This document shows, in pieces, positions 6,114 to 13,694 of a stretch of DNA of 15,877 nt (position 1 is its first letter; each line of letters starts with the position of its first letter). Under the pieces are notes generated by a model. It had not been told where the DNA came from. It worked only from the letters and a program-made list of their open reading frames with translations, and ran no database searches. The translations under genes were made by a program, and so were the position numbers. The DNA is from CAYWXK01 sp964462515 (lineage in GTDB: Bacteria; Planctomycetota; Phycisphaerae; Sedimentisphaerales; Anaerobacaceae). Location of the stretch: assembly GCA_964462515.1 (NCBI GenBank), contig CAYWXK010000066.1:1-15877 (forward strand), in the 5' to 3' direction.

Positions 6114-8703
6114 CAACCTGAATGTTCCTTCGAGTAGATTAGACACGGCAATCGAATGGCTGCTAATCGGCCTCTTGGCCTTTATGCCTCTTGCATTCGG
6201 CGTAGTCCACGCCTGGAGCGAAGAGGTCGTCATCATACTTGCAGGTGCAATTGTCCTCTGTTTCTTACTTAAACTAATTCTCCATCATAGCCAATCTCTA
6301 ACCTGGACCTGGGCCTATGTCCCCATCGGACTATTTATACTCGTCTCAATCCTTCAGCTTATTCCATTACCTACCTGGCTGGTCAACATCCTCTCGCCGA
6401 ACACAGTTGCAATAAAGAAAGAACTGCTCAGTCCACCACAGGGCGGACCGGATGCCGACGCACTACTTCAATCGATGACTCTTAGTTTCTACCCAATTGC
6501 TACGGCACACGACCTTCGGATAATTCTTGCCCTCGCAGCAGTGTTCGTGGTGGTTTTCAGCGTCTTTCGTCGCACAGACCAGCTCAAACGCCTTCTGATA
6601 GTCATAGCAGCAATCGGCAGTATTGTCGCCGCTATCACCCTCGCTCACAACCTTTTCGGAAACGGCAAAATCTACTGGTTTATAGCCAGCGAAAATTGCA
6701 GTGGCTACTCAGGCCCATTCGTGAACCACAGCAACTATGGCCAATTTATGAACCTCTCAATCGGAGCAATCCTTGCTATCCTTTTGGTCAAACTCCGCCA
6801 GACCTTCGCAGGCAAAAAGCTAACGCCCCTATTTGTCTTCGAGCATCTAAGCTCTAAATCAGCAAAATCTCTATGGCTGCTGATAGTGCTAATGGGCCTC
6901 AACGCAGCAACTGTCTTCATCTGTCTAACTCGCGGCGGCATTGTAAGTATGCTTATCGCTATGGCCTTTACAACGCTGCTTTTCACACTACAACGGCCAT
7001 TTAGAAGTCACATCTGGATTATGGTCGTTATGGCGCTTATCGCTTTTATCTGCGTCCTCTACACAGGCTTCGACGCCGTCTATGACCGCCTGGCAACCTT
7101 AAAAGATTTTCACCAGGTCGAAAACGGACGAATGCAATTACTTAAAGATGTAACAGTAACCTGGACCAAATTCCCAATCCTCGGCACCGGTCTTGGGACA
7201 CATTCCGTAGTTCATCCAATGTTCGACCGCTCAATGATAACCAGATTGGCAGTGTATGCAGAAAACGAATATGCACAGGTAGCAGAAGAAACCGGCATAG
7301 TCGGTTTGGGAATCCTGATATTATTTGGAATAATCGTCTGGTTCGGCTACGCAAGAAGCCTTCGCATCACCAGTTCGCCCATCCACTTAGCAGCCTACGG
7401 ACTGGGCTTTGGCATCCTCGCAATCCTTATCCACAGCTTAACAGATTTCGGCCAGCATCTACCGGCAAATTCATTTTTATCCGCTATATTCTGTGCCATT
7501 CTGTTGCGTCTGTCCCAAAAGAATAAAAGCATTCTTCGTCCCGTACCAATTGACCGGTTGAGGCAGTCTGTGCCTGAAACTTCAGGTAAGAGTCGCTCTG
7601 GTGCGGACAATTGGTGCGGGACCAATCCACTAATTCCACAAGCTTATAAGTTTCTTCTTATTATTGCAGTTTCAGCCGGCGTATCTCTTGTCTGGATATG
7701 GGCTGTTGCCGGAGCTGATAAAGTACGTCTCGCCGAAACCCAGTGGAAAAAGGCCCGCGAAATAGAGAAAGGCCTCGCAAAACGAAACTGGCAGGGCTCG
7801 AAAGCCGAGTATGCCGACCTGCTCTCTTTTGCTCAGAACGCATTAGACTATCAGCCGCATAACGTTCAATACCGCTATTGGCTTAACGTCTATCGCTGGC
7901 GCCAAATCACCCAGACAGAAAACCCGGCCATTGAAGAAATAGCTAACCCTGAGGACATTTTCAGCACCGCCGGTGATATTGTTGCCGACCTTCACAAAGC
8001 GCAAATAACCTGCCCGACATACGGCCCAAGCTATACAGTCGCCGGCCAAATTGAAAGAAACATCTTTAACGACCAATCAGGCTCTCAAAAAATAAGAAAA
8101 GGCTTTCTACTCGCCCCGTCCGACCCAATAGCCTGCTTCGTGGCAGGACTCCTCGATGTCTCGGAAGGCAAAATTGAAGACTGCACAAAAAAGTTTGAAA
8201 AAGCAGTCCAACTGGATTCTAACCTGTTCAACAGCGTTGCAGACATATACATCAACCATCTTAGCCGGCCTCACCTGGCCATATCGCTGGCAGGCAATAA
8301 TATCGGCTGGCTAATCTATGTCGCCGGCGCCCTCGAAGATATGCAATACGCCGACCTTGCAGAACAGACCCGACTGAAAATACGAAATTTACTCGAAGCA
8401 ATGTGCTCTCAGCCTGATGCTCCTGCCTCGGCCTTTGCTTCTTTAGCCGACATTTGCAATCGCCAACAGAATGATGAGGCGGCAATAGAAAATTATCATC
8501 GGGCTTTGGCGCTGGACTATGGCCAGGTCACCTGGCGATTGGAGCTAGCGAAACTGCTTGCCCGGACGCAAAGAATACCGGAAGCAATCCGCCAGGCAAA
8601 AATTTGTCTGCGGCTGCAGCCTTATCTGAAAGATGCTCAGCAGCTCGTCGCAGACCTTTCGGTGCACCCTGCTGCACTGGGGGAAGAAACTGACTTGCCC
8701 TGA
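6088..8703 (+). CDS. O-antigen ligase/polymerase-family membrane protein with C-terminal TPR region
   Basis: This 871-residue protein has an N-terminal half of about a dozen hydrophobic segments (about residues 20-480), one further segment at about 520-541, and a soluble C-terminal half. The membrane part fits the Wzy_C/WaaL superfamily: a periplasmic-loop motif 'GPFVNHSNYGQFMNL' (about 211-225) and a later block ENEYAQVAEETGIVG (392-406). Proteins of this family polymerise or ligate lipid-linked glycans at the periplasmic face. The C-terminal 330 residues are helical, with at least two TPR-like units near the end (ADICNRQQNDEAAIENYHRAL and the segment after it), probably for protein contacts. 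Usual ligases have about 400-450 residues, so the TPR fusion doubles the length. I chose ATG 6088 over 6064 because AAGGAAG lies seven bases before it. The start overlaps the phosphatase gene by 26 bp, suggesting translational coupling. Polymerase and ligase roles cannot be told apart from sequence. Confidence 0.87.
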   Translation: MTEYQAAFDNLNVPSSRLDTAIEWLLIGLLAFMPLAFGVVHAWSEEVVIILAGAIVLCFLLKLILHHSQSLTWTWAYVPIGLFILVSILQLIPLPTWLVNILSPNTVAIKKELLSPPQGGPDADALLQSMTLSFYPIATAHDLRIILALAAVFVVVFSVFRRTDQLKRLLIVIAAIGSIVAAITLAHNLFGNGKIYWFIASENCSGYSGPFVNHSNYGQFMNLSIGAILAILLVKLRQTFAGKKLTPLFVFEHLSSKSAKSLWLLIVLMGLNAATVFICLTRGGIVSMLIAMAFTTLLFTLQRPFRSHIWIMVVMALIAFICVLYTGFDAVYDRLATLKDFHQVENGRMQLLKDVTVTWTKFPILGTGLGTHSVVHPMFDRSMITRLAVYAENEYAQVAEETGIVGLGILILFGIIVWFGYARSLRITSSPIHLAAYGLGFGILAILIHSLTDFGQHLPANSFLSAIFCAILLRLSQKNKSILRPVPIDRLRQSVPETSGKSRSGADNWCGTNPLIPQAYKFLLIIAVSAGVSLVWIWAVAGADKVRLAETQWKKAREIEKGLAKRNWQGSKAEYADLLSFAQNALDYQPHNVQYRYWLNVYRWRQITQTENPAIEEIANPEDIFSTAGDIVADLHKAQITCPTYGPSYTVAGQIERNIFNDQSGSQKIRKGFLLAPSDPIACFVAGLLDVSEGKIEDCTKKFEKAVQLDSNLFNSVADIYINHLSRPHLAISLAGNNIGWLIYVAGALEDMQYADLAEQTRLKIRNLLEAMCSQPDAPASAFASLADICNRQQNDEAAIENYHRALALDYGQVTWRLELAKLLARTQRIPEAIRQAKICLRLQPYLKDAQQLVADLSVHPAALGEETDLP

Positions 8704-8769
8704 CGCTTTTTGAATTGGACTCTCTTAGTCTTTCAACAAAGGCTCGATTAAATAGCGATGTTTGAAATA

Positions 8770-8791
8770 CCTCGTCGGTTCACCGACGGGG
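8770..8791 (+). promoter_or_regulatory. Hairpin between the ligase and WecA-type genes
   Basis: A ten-pair stem (one G-T pair) with a two-base loop: CCTCGTCGGT at 8770-8779 against ACCGACGGGG at 8782-8791. No T-run follows, so it is a poor intrinsic terminator. It could be an RNA-processing or mRNA-stability element, or part of a dispersed repeat. Confidence 0.4.
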
Positions 8792-8843
8792 ACGGAGTTT
8801 GCGCAGAGTTGATAAATCTAAACAGAACCCTCTTAAACAAACT

Positions 8844-10292
8844 ATGAAAACTTACCTGACAGTTTACTTAGGCTCCACTATACTGGCGGTTGTAATTACG
8901 CCAATCGTCATCCGCATTGCTCAGCGGCTCAATATGGTTGATACCCCGGATATACGAAAAGTCCACTCCAAACCTATTCCGCGCATAGGCGGCGTCGCAA
9001 TCTTTTTATCTTCAATGTCCCTGCTCATACCCGTCTTGTTTTTACCAAATATCATTGGAGACAGTTTCCGCCTTGTTCAATCTAAAATAGTTGTTTTGCT
9101 GATAGCCGCAGCTTTTATGTTCCTTGTAGGACTTACCGATGATATCAGAGGACTGTCGGTAAGGGTAAAGCTTATATCTCAGTTTATTGCCGCCTCGACA
9201 GTTTGTTTCATAGGCATCCGAATAGACTCCATCACCATTACCGATTCACTTGTCCTCAATTTCGGCCCCTTCTCCTGGCTGCTAACAATCTTTTGGATTG
9301 TCGGCATAACCAACGCCGTCAATTTCATCGACGGATTAGATGGCCTTGCCGCCGGTATCTGTGTAGCCACCTGTGGCGTCATTATGATACTGACTTTATT
9401 CTTCGGCCCTGCTGTGATGACGGTTATGATGCTCTCTCTTTTAGGAGCTTTAACCGGCTTTTTATTCTTCAATTTTAATCCGGCAAAGATATTTATGGGA
9501 GACGCAGGCAGTCTCTTCTTGGGCTTTACCATTGCATCCTCAAGCGCTCTATGTGCCGCCAAAACCGAAACCATAGTCGGATTAGCTCTGCCTGTATTGG
9601 CACTGGGGATACCCATCTTTGATACACTACTTAGTATGCTGCGAAGATTTCTTGAACGCAGGTCCATATTCTCACCTGATTGCAACCATTTTCATCATAG
9701 ACTCCTGGCCCTCGGGCTGTGCCAACGCCACGTTGTAATCATTGCTTATGCTCTAACGTTGCTTGCGGCGGGTCTGGGGATGTTTATGCTCCTTACCCGC
9801 AACACCCAGACAATAATAATCTTTGCCAGTATCCTGCTCCTGCTGTTTCTTGCATTTAGAGTCGTCGGCTCAGTCCGCCTGTGCGAAACGCTCGCCGCCT
9901 TGAAACGCAAGCACACCATTGCTCGCCAGGCCAAGCAGGAGGTGGAGAATTTTGAAAAAATCGAGCTTTACTTTCGGCAGGCCAGAATCTTTAACCAATG
10001 GTGGCAAGCAGTCTGCTTTGCCGCCGACAAAATGGATGTTGTGCGAGGCTTGCTGCCTTTAACCAATCGCGATGGAACCAAACGCCTGTTATGCTGGGAG
10101 AAAAACGGCGACGGTATCCAGGTAAACGACATCGTTAAGATGACTATGCCTGTCCGCGACCGTCGTTTCGGCTCGCTGCTTAACCTCGAAATCCAGGTCC
10201 ACACAAATGGCTCTCTTGAATCTGCCGGCCGTCGTGCAACTCTCTTTGGCCGACTCCTTGAGCAATACAGCATCGCAACTCTAATCGGATAA
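8844..10292 (+). CDS. WecA/MraY-family undecaprenyl-phosphate sugar-1-phosphate transferase
   Basis: This 482-residue inner-membrane enzyme transfers a sugar-1-phosphate, typically an N-acetylhexosamine phosphate, from a UDP-sugar to undecaprenyl phosphate, the committed step of chain synthesis. Family motifs are intact: RKVHSKPIPRIGG (38-50), the Asp pair DD (99-100), NFIDGLDG (160-167), MGDAGS (218-223) and HFHHR (282-286). About ten or eleven hydrophobic segments span residues 1-345. The last 130 residues are a soluble extension with a charged helix (AALKRKHTIARQAKQEVENF) and a mixed alpha/beta part not found in E. coli WecA (about 367 residues); its function is unknown. I chose ATG 8844 because the first membrane segment starts right after it, although it lacks a clear ribosome-binding site. 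TTG 8799, 15 codons upstream in frame and next to a GGGGACGGAG sequence, is a real alternative. Confidence 0.92.
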   Translation: MKTYLTVYLGSTILAVVITPIVIRIAQRLNMVDTPDIRKVHSKPIPRIGGVAIFLSSMSLLIPVLFLPNIIGDSFRLVQSKIVVLLIAAAFMFLVGLTDDIRGLSVRVKLISQFIAASTVCFIGIRIDSITITDSLVLNFGPFSWLLTIFWIVGITNAVNFIDGLDGLAAGICVATCGVIMILTLFFGPAVMTVMMLSLLGALTGFLFFNFNPAKIFMGDAGSLFLGFTIASSSALCAAKTETIVGLALPVLALGIPIFDTLLSMLRRFLERRSIFSPDCNHFHHRLLALGLCQRHVVIIAYALTLLAAGLGMFMLLTRNTQTIIIFASILLLLFLAFRVVGSVRLCETLAALKRKHTIARQAKQEVENFEKIELYFRQARIFNQWWQAVCFAADKMDVVRGLLPLTNRDGTKRLLCWEKNGDGIQVNDIVKMTMPVRDRRFGSLLNLEIQVHTNGSLESAGRRATLFGRLLEQYSIATLIG

Positions 10293-10350
10293 AAATTGCC
10301 CCAATCATTATATAAATAACTGTATCGAGAGAATTTTTTAGCCATCGCAG

Positions 10351-10374
10351 GCTTGTCCTGAGCTTGCCGAAGGG
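10351..10374 (-). repeat. Dispersed short repeat, copy 1
   Basis: Read on the minus strand this 24-base element begins CCCTTCGGCAAGCTCAGG and ends ACAAGC. It matches the element at 13633-13657, in the opposite orientation, apart from one gap and a few changes. Elements of this kind recur in many environmental bacterial genomes; I recognise the type from memory and cannot check copy number here. Confidence 0.6.
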
Positions 10375-10396
10375 AACGGCGACACAAAAAATATTT

Positions 10397-10425
10397 AGCC
10401 CCACGTTTTACGTGGGGTTGTTTAG
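10397..10425 (+). terminator. Possible intrinsic terminator after the WecA-type gene
   Basis: CCCCACGT at 10399-10406 pairs perfectly with ACGTGGGG at 10410-10417 around a three-T loop; an A-T and a G-T pair extend the stem to ten. A short T-rich run (TTGTTTAG) follows. It lies 105 bases after the WecA-type stop and 16 bases before the next start codon, so it could also act as a 5' leader hairpin for the sugar-cassette transcript or belong to a repeat family. Confidence 0.5.
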
Positions 10426-10432
10426 ACTATAT

Positions 10433-11965
10433 ATGGACACAGAAACAGAAGAAAAAATAAAACCAATTGATGCACTTGTCCAGGTTGTTGACAACCTCAA
10501 AAAACAGGGCAAAAAAGTTGTTCAATGTCACGGCGTCTTCGATCTTGTTCATCCGGGCCACATCCAGCATCTCAATTCAGCTAAAAAGCACGGTGACGTA
10601 CTTATTGTAACAATCACAAATGATAAAAATGTAAAAAAGGGTCCTGGCCGGCCAATCTTTAACGAACAATTACGCGCAAAAACCCTCGCCTCCCTTTCCG
10701 TCACCGATTACGTATCTATTATTGATGCACCTACCCCTGCTGAATATATCAAAAAAATAAAGCCGGACATTTACACAAAAGGCCCTGACTATCAAGACAA
10801 AGAAAACAACATAGGCGTCAATATCCCCGAGGAGGAAGAAGCAGTCAAGTCTGTCGGCGGCAAATTCGTTTTGACCGACGGTATCATTTTCAGCTCTTCC
10901 AAACTAATTAATAGTTATCTCGATGTCTATCCTCCGGAAACTCTCAGGTATCTGGAAAATATCTCCAAAAAATATCCAATAGATTTCATAACCGATAGAC
11001 TCTGTTCTCTGAATAAATTAAAAGCCCTGGTAATTGGCGATGCCATCATCGACCAATATCATTACTGTGTTCCGATGGGCAGGTCCTCAAAAGAGCCTCT
11101 GGTTGCCAATCGCTATTTATTAGAGGAATCCTTTGCCGGCGGCAGCCTGGCAACAGCAAACAACGTCGCCAGCCTCTGTGGTCAGGTTGACCTCTTGACT
11201 ATTCTCGGAGAAAAAGATTCTTTCCAGAATTTCATAGAAAATAAGTTAAGCCCCAATGTCAACCCTACCTTTTTCTATCGCCCTGACACCGACACCATCA
11301 TAAAAAGAAGATTTATCACTCAAGGAACTAACAGAAAATTATTTGAGATTTGCTATCTCGAAGATAGCTTCATTCCCGAACCCATTGAATCAAAAATTTT
11401 GCTGCATCTTGAAAGCTCAATCCGCAAGCACGATTTGGTTGTCGTCTCCGATTTCGGTCATGGCTTGTTAACACCAGGAATAATCGACCTTATCTGTTCA
11501 AAAGCAAAATATCTCGCCATAAACGTCCAGACTAACAGCGCAAATTACGGCTTTAACCTCGTCACTAAGTATCCTCACGCAAACTGCATATGCATCGACG
11601 AAATGGAACTACGCTTCGCCACTCACGATAGATTCGGCGACTTGTGCACTCACGCAAAAAAAATATACCAGCAGCTTGGCTGTGAAAACATTATCGTTAC
11701 TCGCGGGCCGGAGGGTTCGCTAACCTACTCACAGTCGGACGGCTTCCATGAAACACCCGCTTTCTCATACCACGTAATTGACACAATTGGAGCCGGCGAT
11801 GCCTTCTTTGCCTTCATAAGCCCTTGCTTTGCAGCACGATTCCCTCAAGACCTGGTCTCTTTTATCGGCAATGCCGTCGGGTCACTTGCCGTCCAGATTA
11901 TCTGTAATAGAGAAGCTGTTAAATTCATAGATTTGATTAAATTTATCACCAGGTTGCTGAAATGA
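10433..11965 (+). CDS. Nucleotidyltransferase - PfkB-family sugar kinase fusion (HldE-like domains in reverse order)
   Basis: A 510-residue bifunctional protein. Residues about 25-165 are a cytidylyltransferase-like nucleotidyltransferase: GVFDLVHPGH (34-43, with the HxGH motif), GPGRP (70-74) and FSSSKLIN (153-160) match the adenylyltransferase half of HldE/RfaE. Residues about 195-510 are a PfkB-type kinase: GDAIID (202-207), AGGSLATANNVASL (235-248) and the catalytic GAGD (453-456). In E. coli HldE the kinase comes first, so the order here is reversed. The likely reactions are phosphorylation at C1 of a sugar phosphate and its coupling to a nucleotide, most plausibly to give an NDP-heptose because a GmhA-like gene follows at once with an ATGA overlap. 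No GmhB-type phosphatase is visible. ATG 10433 was preferred to 10364 because the extra 23 residues are encoded by a dispersed repeat and hairpin. The substrate is inferred. Confidence 0.85.
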   Translation: MDTETEEKIKPIDALVQVVDNLKKQGKKVVQCHGVFDLVHPGHIQHLNSAKKHGDVLIVTITNDKNVKKGPGRPIFNEQLRAKTLASLSVTDYVSIIDAPTPAEYIKKIKPDIYTKGPDYQDKENNIGVNIPEEEEAVKSVGGKFVLTDGIIFSSSKLINSYLDVYPPETLRYLENISKKYPIDFITDRLCSLNKLKALVIGDAIIDQYHYCVPMGRSSKEPLVANRYLLEESFAGGSLATANNVASLCGQVDLLTILGEKDSFQNFIENKLSPNVNPTFFYRPDTDTIIKRRFITQGTNRKLFEICYLEDSFIPEPIESKILLHLESSIRKHDLVVVSDFGHGLLTPGIIDLICSKAKYLAINVQTNSANYGFNLVTKYPHANCICIDEMELRFATHDRFGDLCTHAKKIYQQLGCENIIVTRGPEGSLTYSQSDGFHETPAFSYHVIDTIGAGDAFFAFISPCFAARFPQDLVSFIGNAVGSLAVQIICNREAVKFIDLIKFITRLLK

Positions 11966-12567
11966 AAAAGTTCATTAGAGATTATTTTGAAACATTAAAG
12001 CGCCTCTTTGACCAGACTATCGCAACCGACATCTATGGACAAACTTTCTCACTCGATGAAGCGATTGATACGGCCGTCCTTATGATTGCCGAGCAGGCGA
12101 CAACCGGCGGAAAGCTATTATTTATCGGCAATGGTGCCAGCGCCTCCATCGCAAGTCACATGGCAGCAGACTTTTTAAAAAATGCACAAATACAGGCCCT
12201 CGCTTTTAACGATTCCGCTCTGCTGACCTGTATGAGCAATGATTACGGATACCCCCACGTCTTTGAAAAACCCATCTTGGCCTTTGCAGAAGCAGCCGAT
12301 GTCCTGGTCGCTATCAGCAGCTCTGGCCAATCTGAAAATATCCTGCTCGCAGTTTCAGCGGCAAAGCAAAAAGGTGCCAAAGTAATTACACTCTCAGGCT
12401 TTGCCCGAAATAATCCTCTGCGAAAATGTGGTGATATAAATTTTTACGTGCCGTCGTCTCAATATGGCTACGTCGAATCCCTGCACCACGCTGTCTGTCA
12501 CTGTTTGGTTGATACAATCATACACAGCAAATCTAAATTAACCGCTCCTGTCCTCACCCATACGTAA
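11962..12567 (+). CDS. SIS-domain sugar-phosphate isomerase (GmhA-like)
   Basis: A 201-residue single SIS-domain protein of the GmhA/DiaA type. In the heptose pathway GmhA converts sedoheptulose 7-phosphate to D-glycero-manno-heptose 7-phosphate in the cytoplasm. Visible motifs are FIGNGASAS (54-62), HMAAD (66-70), AISSSGQSENILLA (117-130) and ESLHHAVCH (172-180). Aligned by eye to E. coli GmhA, His175 matches the catalytic histidine, while the catalytic glutamate position is Asp70. That substitution leaves room for a different sugar phosphate. The length fits the family (about 190-200). The start ATG overlaps the kinase stop (ATGA), so translation is probably coupled, and the two proteins should act in the same pathway. 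Confidence 0.83.
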   Translation: MKKFIRDYFETLKRLFDQTIATDIYGQTFSLDEAIDTAVLMIAEQATTGGKLLFIGNGASASIASHMAADFLKNAQIQALAFNDSALLTCMSNDYGYPHVFEKPILAFAEAADVLVAISSSGQSENILLAVSAAKQKGAKVITLSGFARNNPLRKCGDINFYVPSSQYGYVESLHHAVCHCLVDTIIHSKSKLTAPVLTHT

Positions 12568-12592
12568 ACGCTGTCGCCAGGAAATTAAAACC

Positions 12593-13612
12593 TTGTCAAA
12601 TAAATTTAAAAAAATCTTAGTGACCGGCGGCGCAGGATACGTCGGTTCCGTCCTTGTCCCAAGACTGTTAAGCTTAGGTTATTATGTCAAAGTGCTGGAC
12701 CTGTTTATCTACGGCGAACACACACTTGATGGGGCTAATAGCAATCCTGCTCTTGAAAAAATCAAAGGAGATATACGCAGCCAGAACCTTCTTAAACACA
12801 CCCTCAAGGATTGCGACGCTGTCATTCATCTTGCTTGCATTTCTAATGACCCGAGTTTTGAATTGGACCCCCGGTTAAGTATCTCAATTAACTACCAAGC
12901 CTTCGAACCTCTTGTCCAAATCAGCAAAGACTCCGGCGTCAGGCGGTTTATATTCGCATCCTCAAGCAGTGTTTACGGCATCGGTAAAGACAAAGACGTA
13001 ACCGAGGATACCCCCTTAGTCCCCATAACATACTACAATAAATATAAGGCCCTCTGTGAGCCTGTTCTGCAAAAATACCAGTCAAACGATTTCACAACCG
13101 TGATTATCCGTCCAGCAACTATATGCGGCTACTCGCCAAGACAAAGGTTAGACCTGACCGTCAACGCATTGACAAGCCACGCCGTTAACCTCGGACGCAT
13201 CACCATCTTCGGCGGGCAACAGATGAGGCCAAACATCCACATCCAGGATATGGTTGACCTCTATACCAAACTTCTGGAATATCCTGATGAGCTTATCGCA
13301 GGAAAAATCTTTAATGCAGGATTCGAAAATTACTCCGTTGCCGAAATCGCACAGGCCGTCAAAACCATAGTCCGGCAGCAAATGCACGACAGGGAAAACA
13401 TAGAAATCGTTACAACATCATCGGATGACACAAGGTCTTATCATTTATCCTCTGAAAAAATTAAACGCGAATTGGGCTTTGCACCTAAGCGCACAATAAA
13501 AGACGGGGTCCGCGACCTTATCAACGCCTTTGCAGCAGGCAAAATTCCAAACCCTATCTCCGAGCTTTGCTACTACAACGTTAAGCTAATGAAACATATA
13601 AATCTGAAATAA
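12593..13612 (+). CDS. NAD-dependent epimerase/dehydratase (extended SDR)
   Basis: A 339-residue extended short-chain dehydrogenase, probably acting on a nucleotide sugar. The Rossmann motif TGGAGYVGS is at 11-19, with Asp36 as the likely NAD ribose ligand (KVLDL). HLACISNDP (79-87), SSSSVYG (123-129) and YxxxK (Tyr148-Lys152) supply the catalytic Ser/Tyr/Lys set. IIRPATICGYSPR is the conserved segment after the active site. The family covers 4-epimerases, 4,6-dehydratases and oxidoreductases; I cannot assign the reaction. Epimerisation or keto-sugar formation on the product of the upstream transferase is the natural guess. Translation appears to start at TTG 12593, with an AGGAAA-type site about ten bases upstream; there is no ATG before the Rossmann motif. 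It lies 25 bp after the SIS gene. Confidence 0.85.
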   Translation: MSNKFKKILVTGGAGYVGSVLVPRLLSLGYYVKVLDLFIYGEHTLDGANSNPALEKIKGDIRSQNLLKHTLKDCDAVIHLACISNDPSFELDPRLSISINYQAFEPLVQISKDSGVRRFIFASSSSVYGIGKDKDVTEDTPLVPITYYNKYKALCEPVLQKYQSNDFTTVIIRPATICGYSPRQRLDLTVNALTSHAVNLGRITIFGGQQMRPNIHIQDMVDLYTKLLEYPDELIAGKIFNAGFENYSVAEIAQAVKTIVRQQMHDRENIEIVTTSSDDTRSYHLSSEKIKRELGFAPKRTIKDGVRDLINAFAAGKIPNPISELCYYNVKLMKHINLK

Positions 13613-13614
13613 AA

Positions 13615-13676
13615 CCCGTGTGGCACGGCCATCCCTTCGACTATGCTCAGGGCAAGCTTGGCCGTGTCTCCACGGG
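13615..13676 (+). repeat. Long inverted repeat enclosing a dispersed repeat
   Basis: CCCGTG (13615-13620) pairs with CACGGG (13671-13676), and GGCACGGCCA (13622-13631) pairs with TGGCCGTGTC (13659-13668, one G-T pair). That gives 16 pairs with a small internal mismatch. The enclosed part, 13633-13657, is the second copy of the dispersed element also found at 10351-10374, here in the opposite orientation. Confidence 0.7.
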
Positions 13677-13689
13677 CTGGAAGCCCGTG
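13671..13689 (+). repeat. Palindromic hairpin just before the E1-alpha start codon
   Basis: CACGGGCT (13671-13678) and AGCCCGTG (13682-13689) form a perfect eight-pair stem with a GGA loop, ending six bases before the ATG at 13695. Its left arm is shared with the upstream long inverted repeat, so the two structures cannot form together. I recognise the palindrome as a type of interspersed repeat seen in planctomycete genomes, from memory only. Confidence 0.6.
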
Positions 13690-13694
13690 CCAAG

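Noticed and set aside
9179..9685. A 168-codon minus-strand open frame inside the WecA-type gene
   Set aside because: It lies opposite a gene whose catalytic motifs are all intact, and it shows no recognisable domain, start site or signal; it is antisense shadow coding.
10364..10432. Upstream extension of the kinase-fusion reading frame
   Set aside because: It is encoded by the dispersed repeat and the hairpin; the conserved protein begins after ATG 10433.
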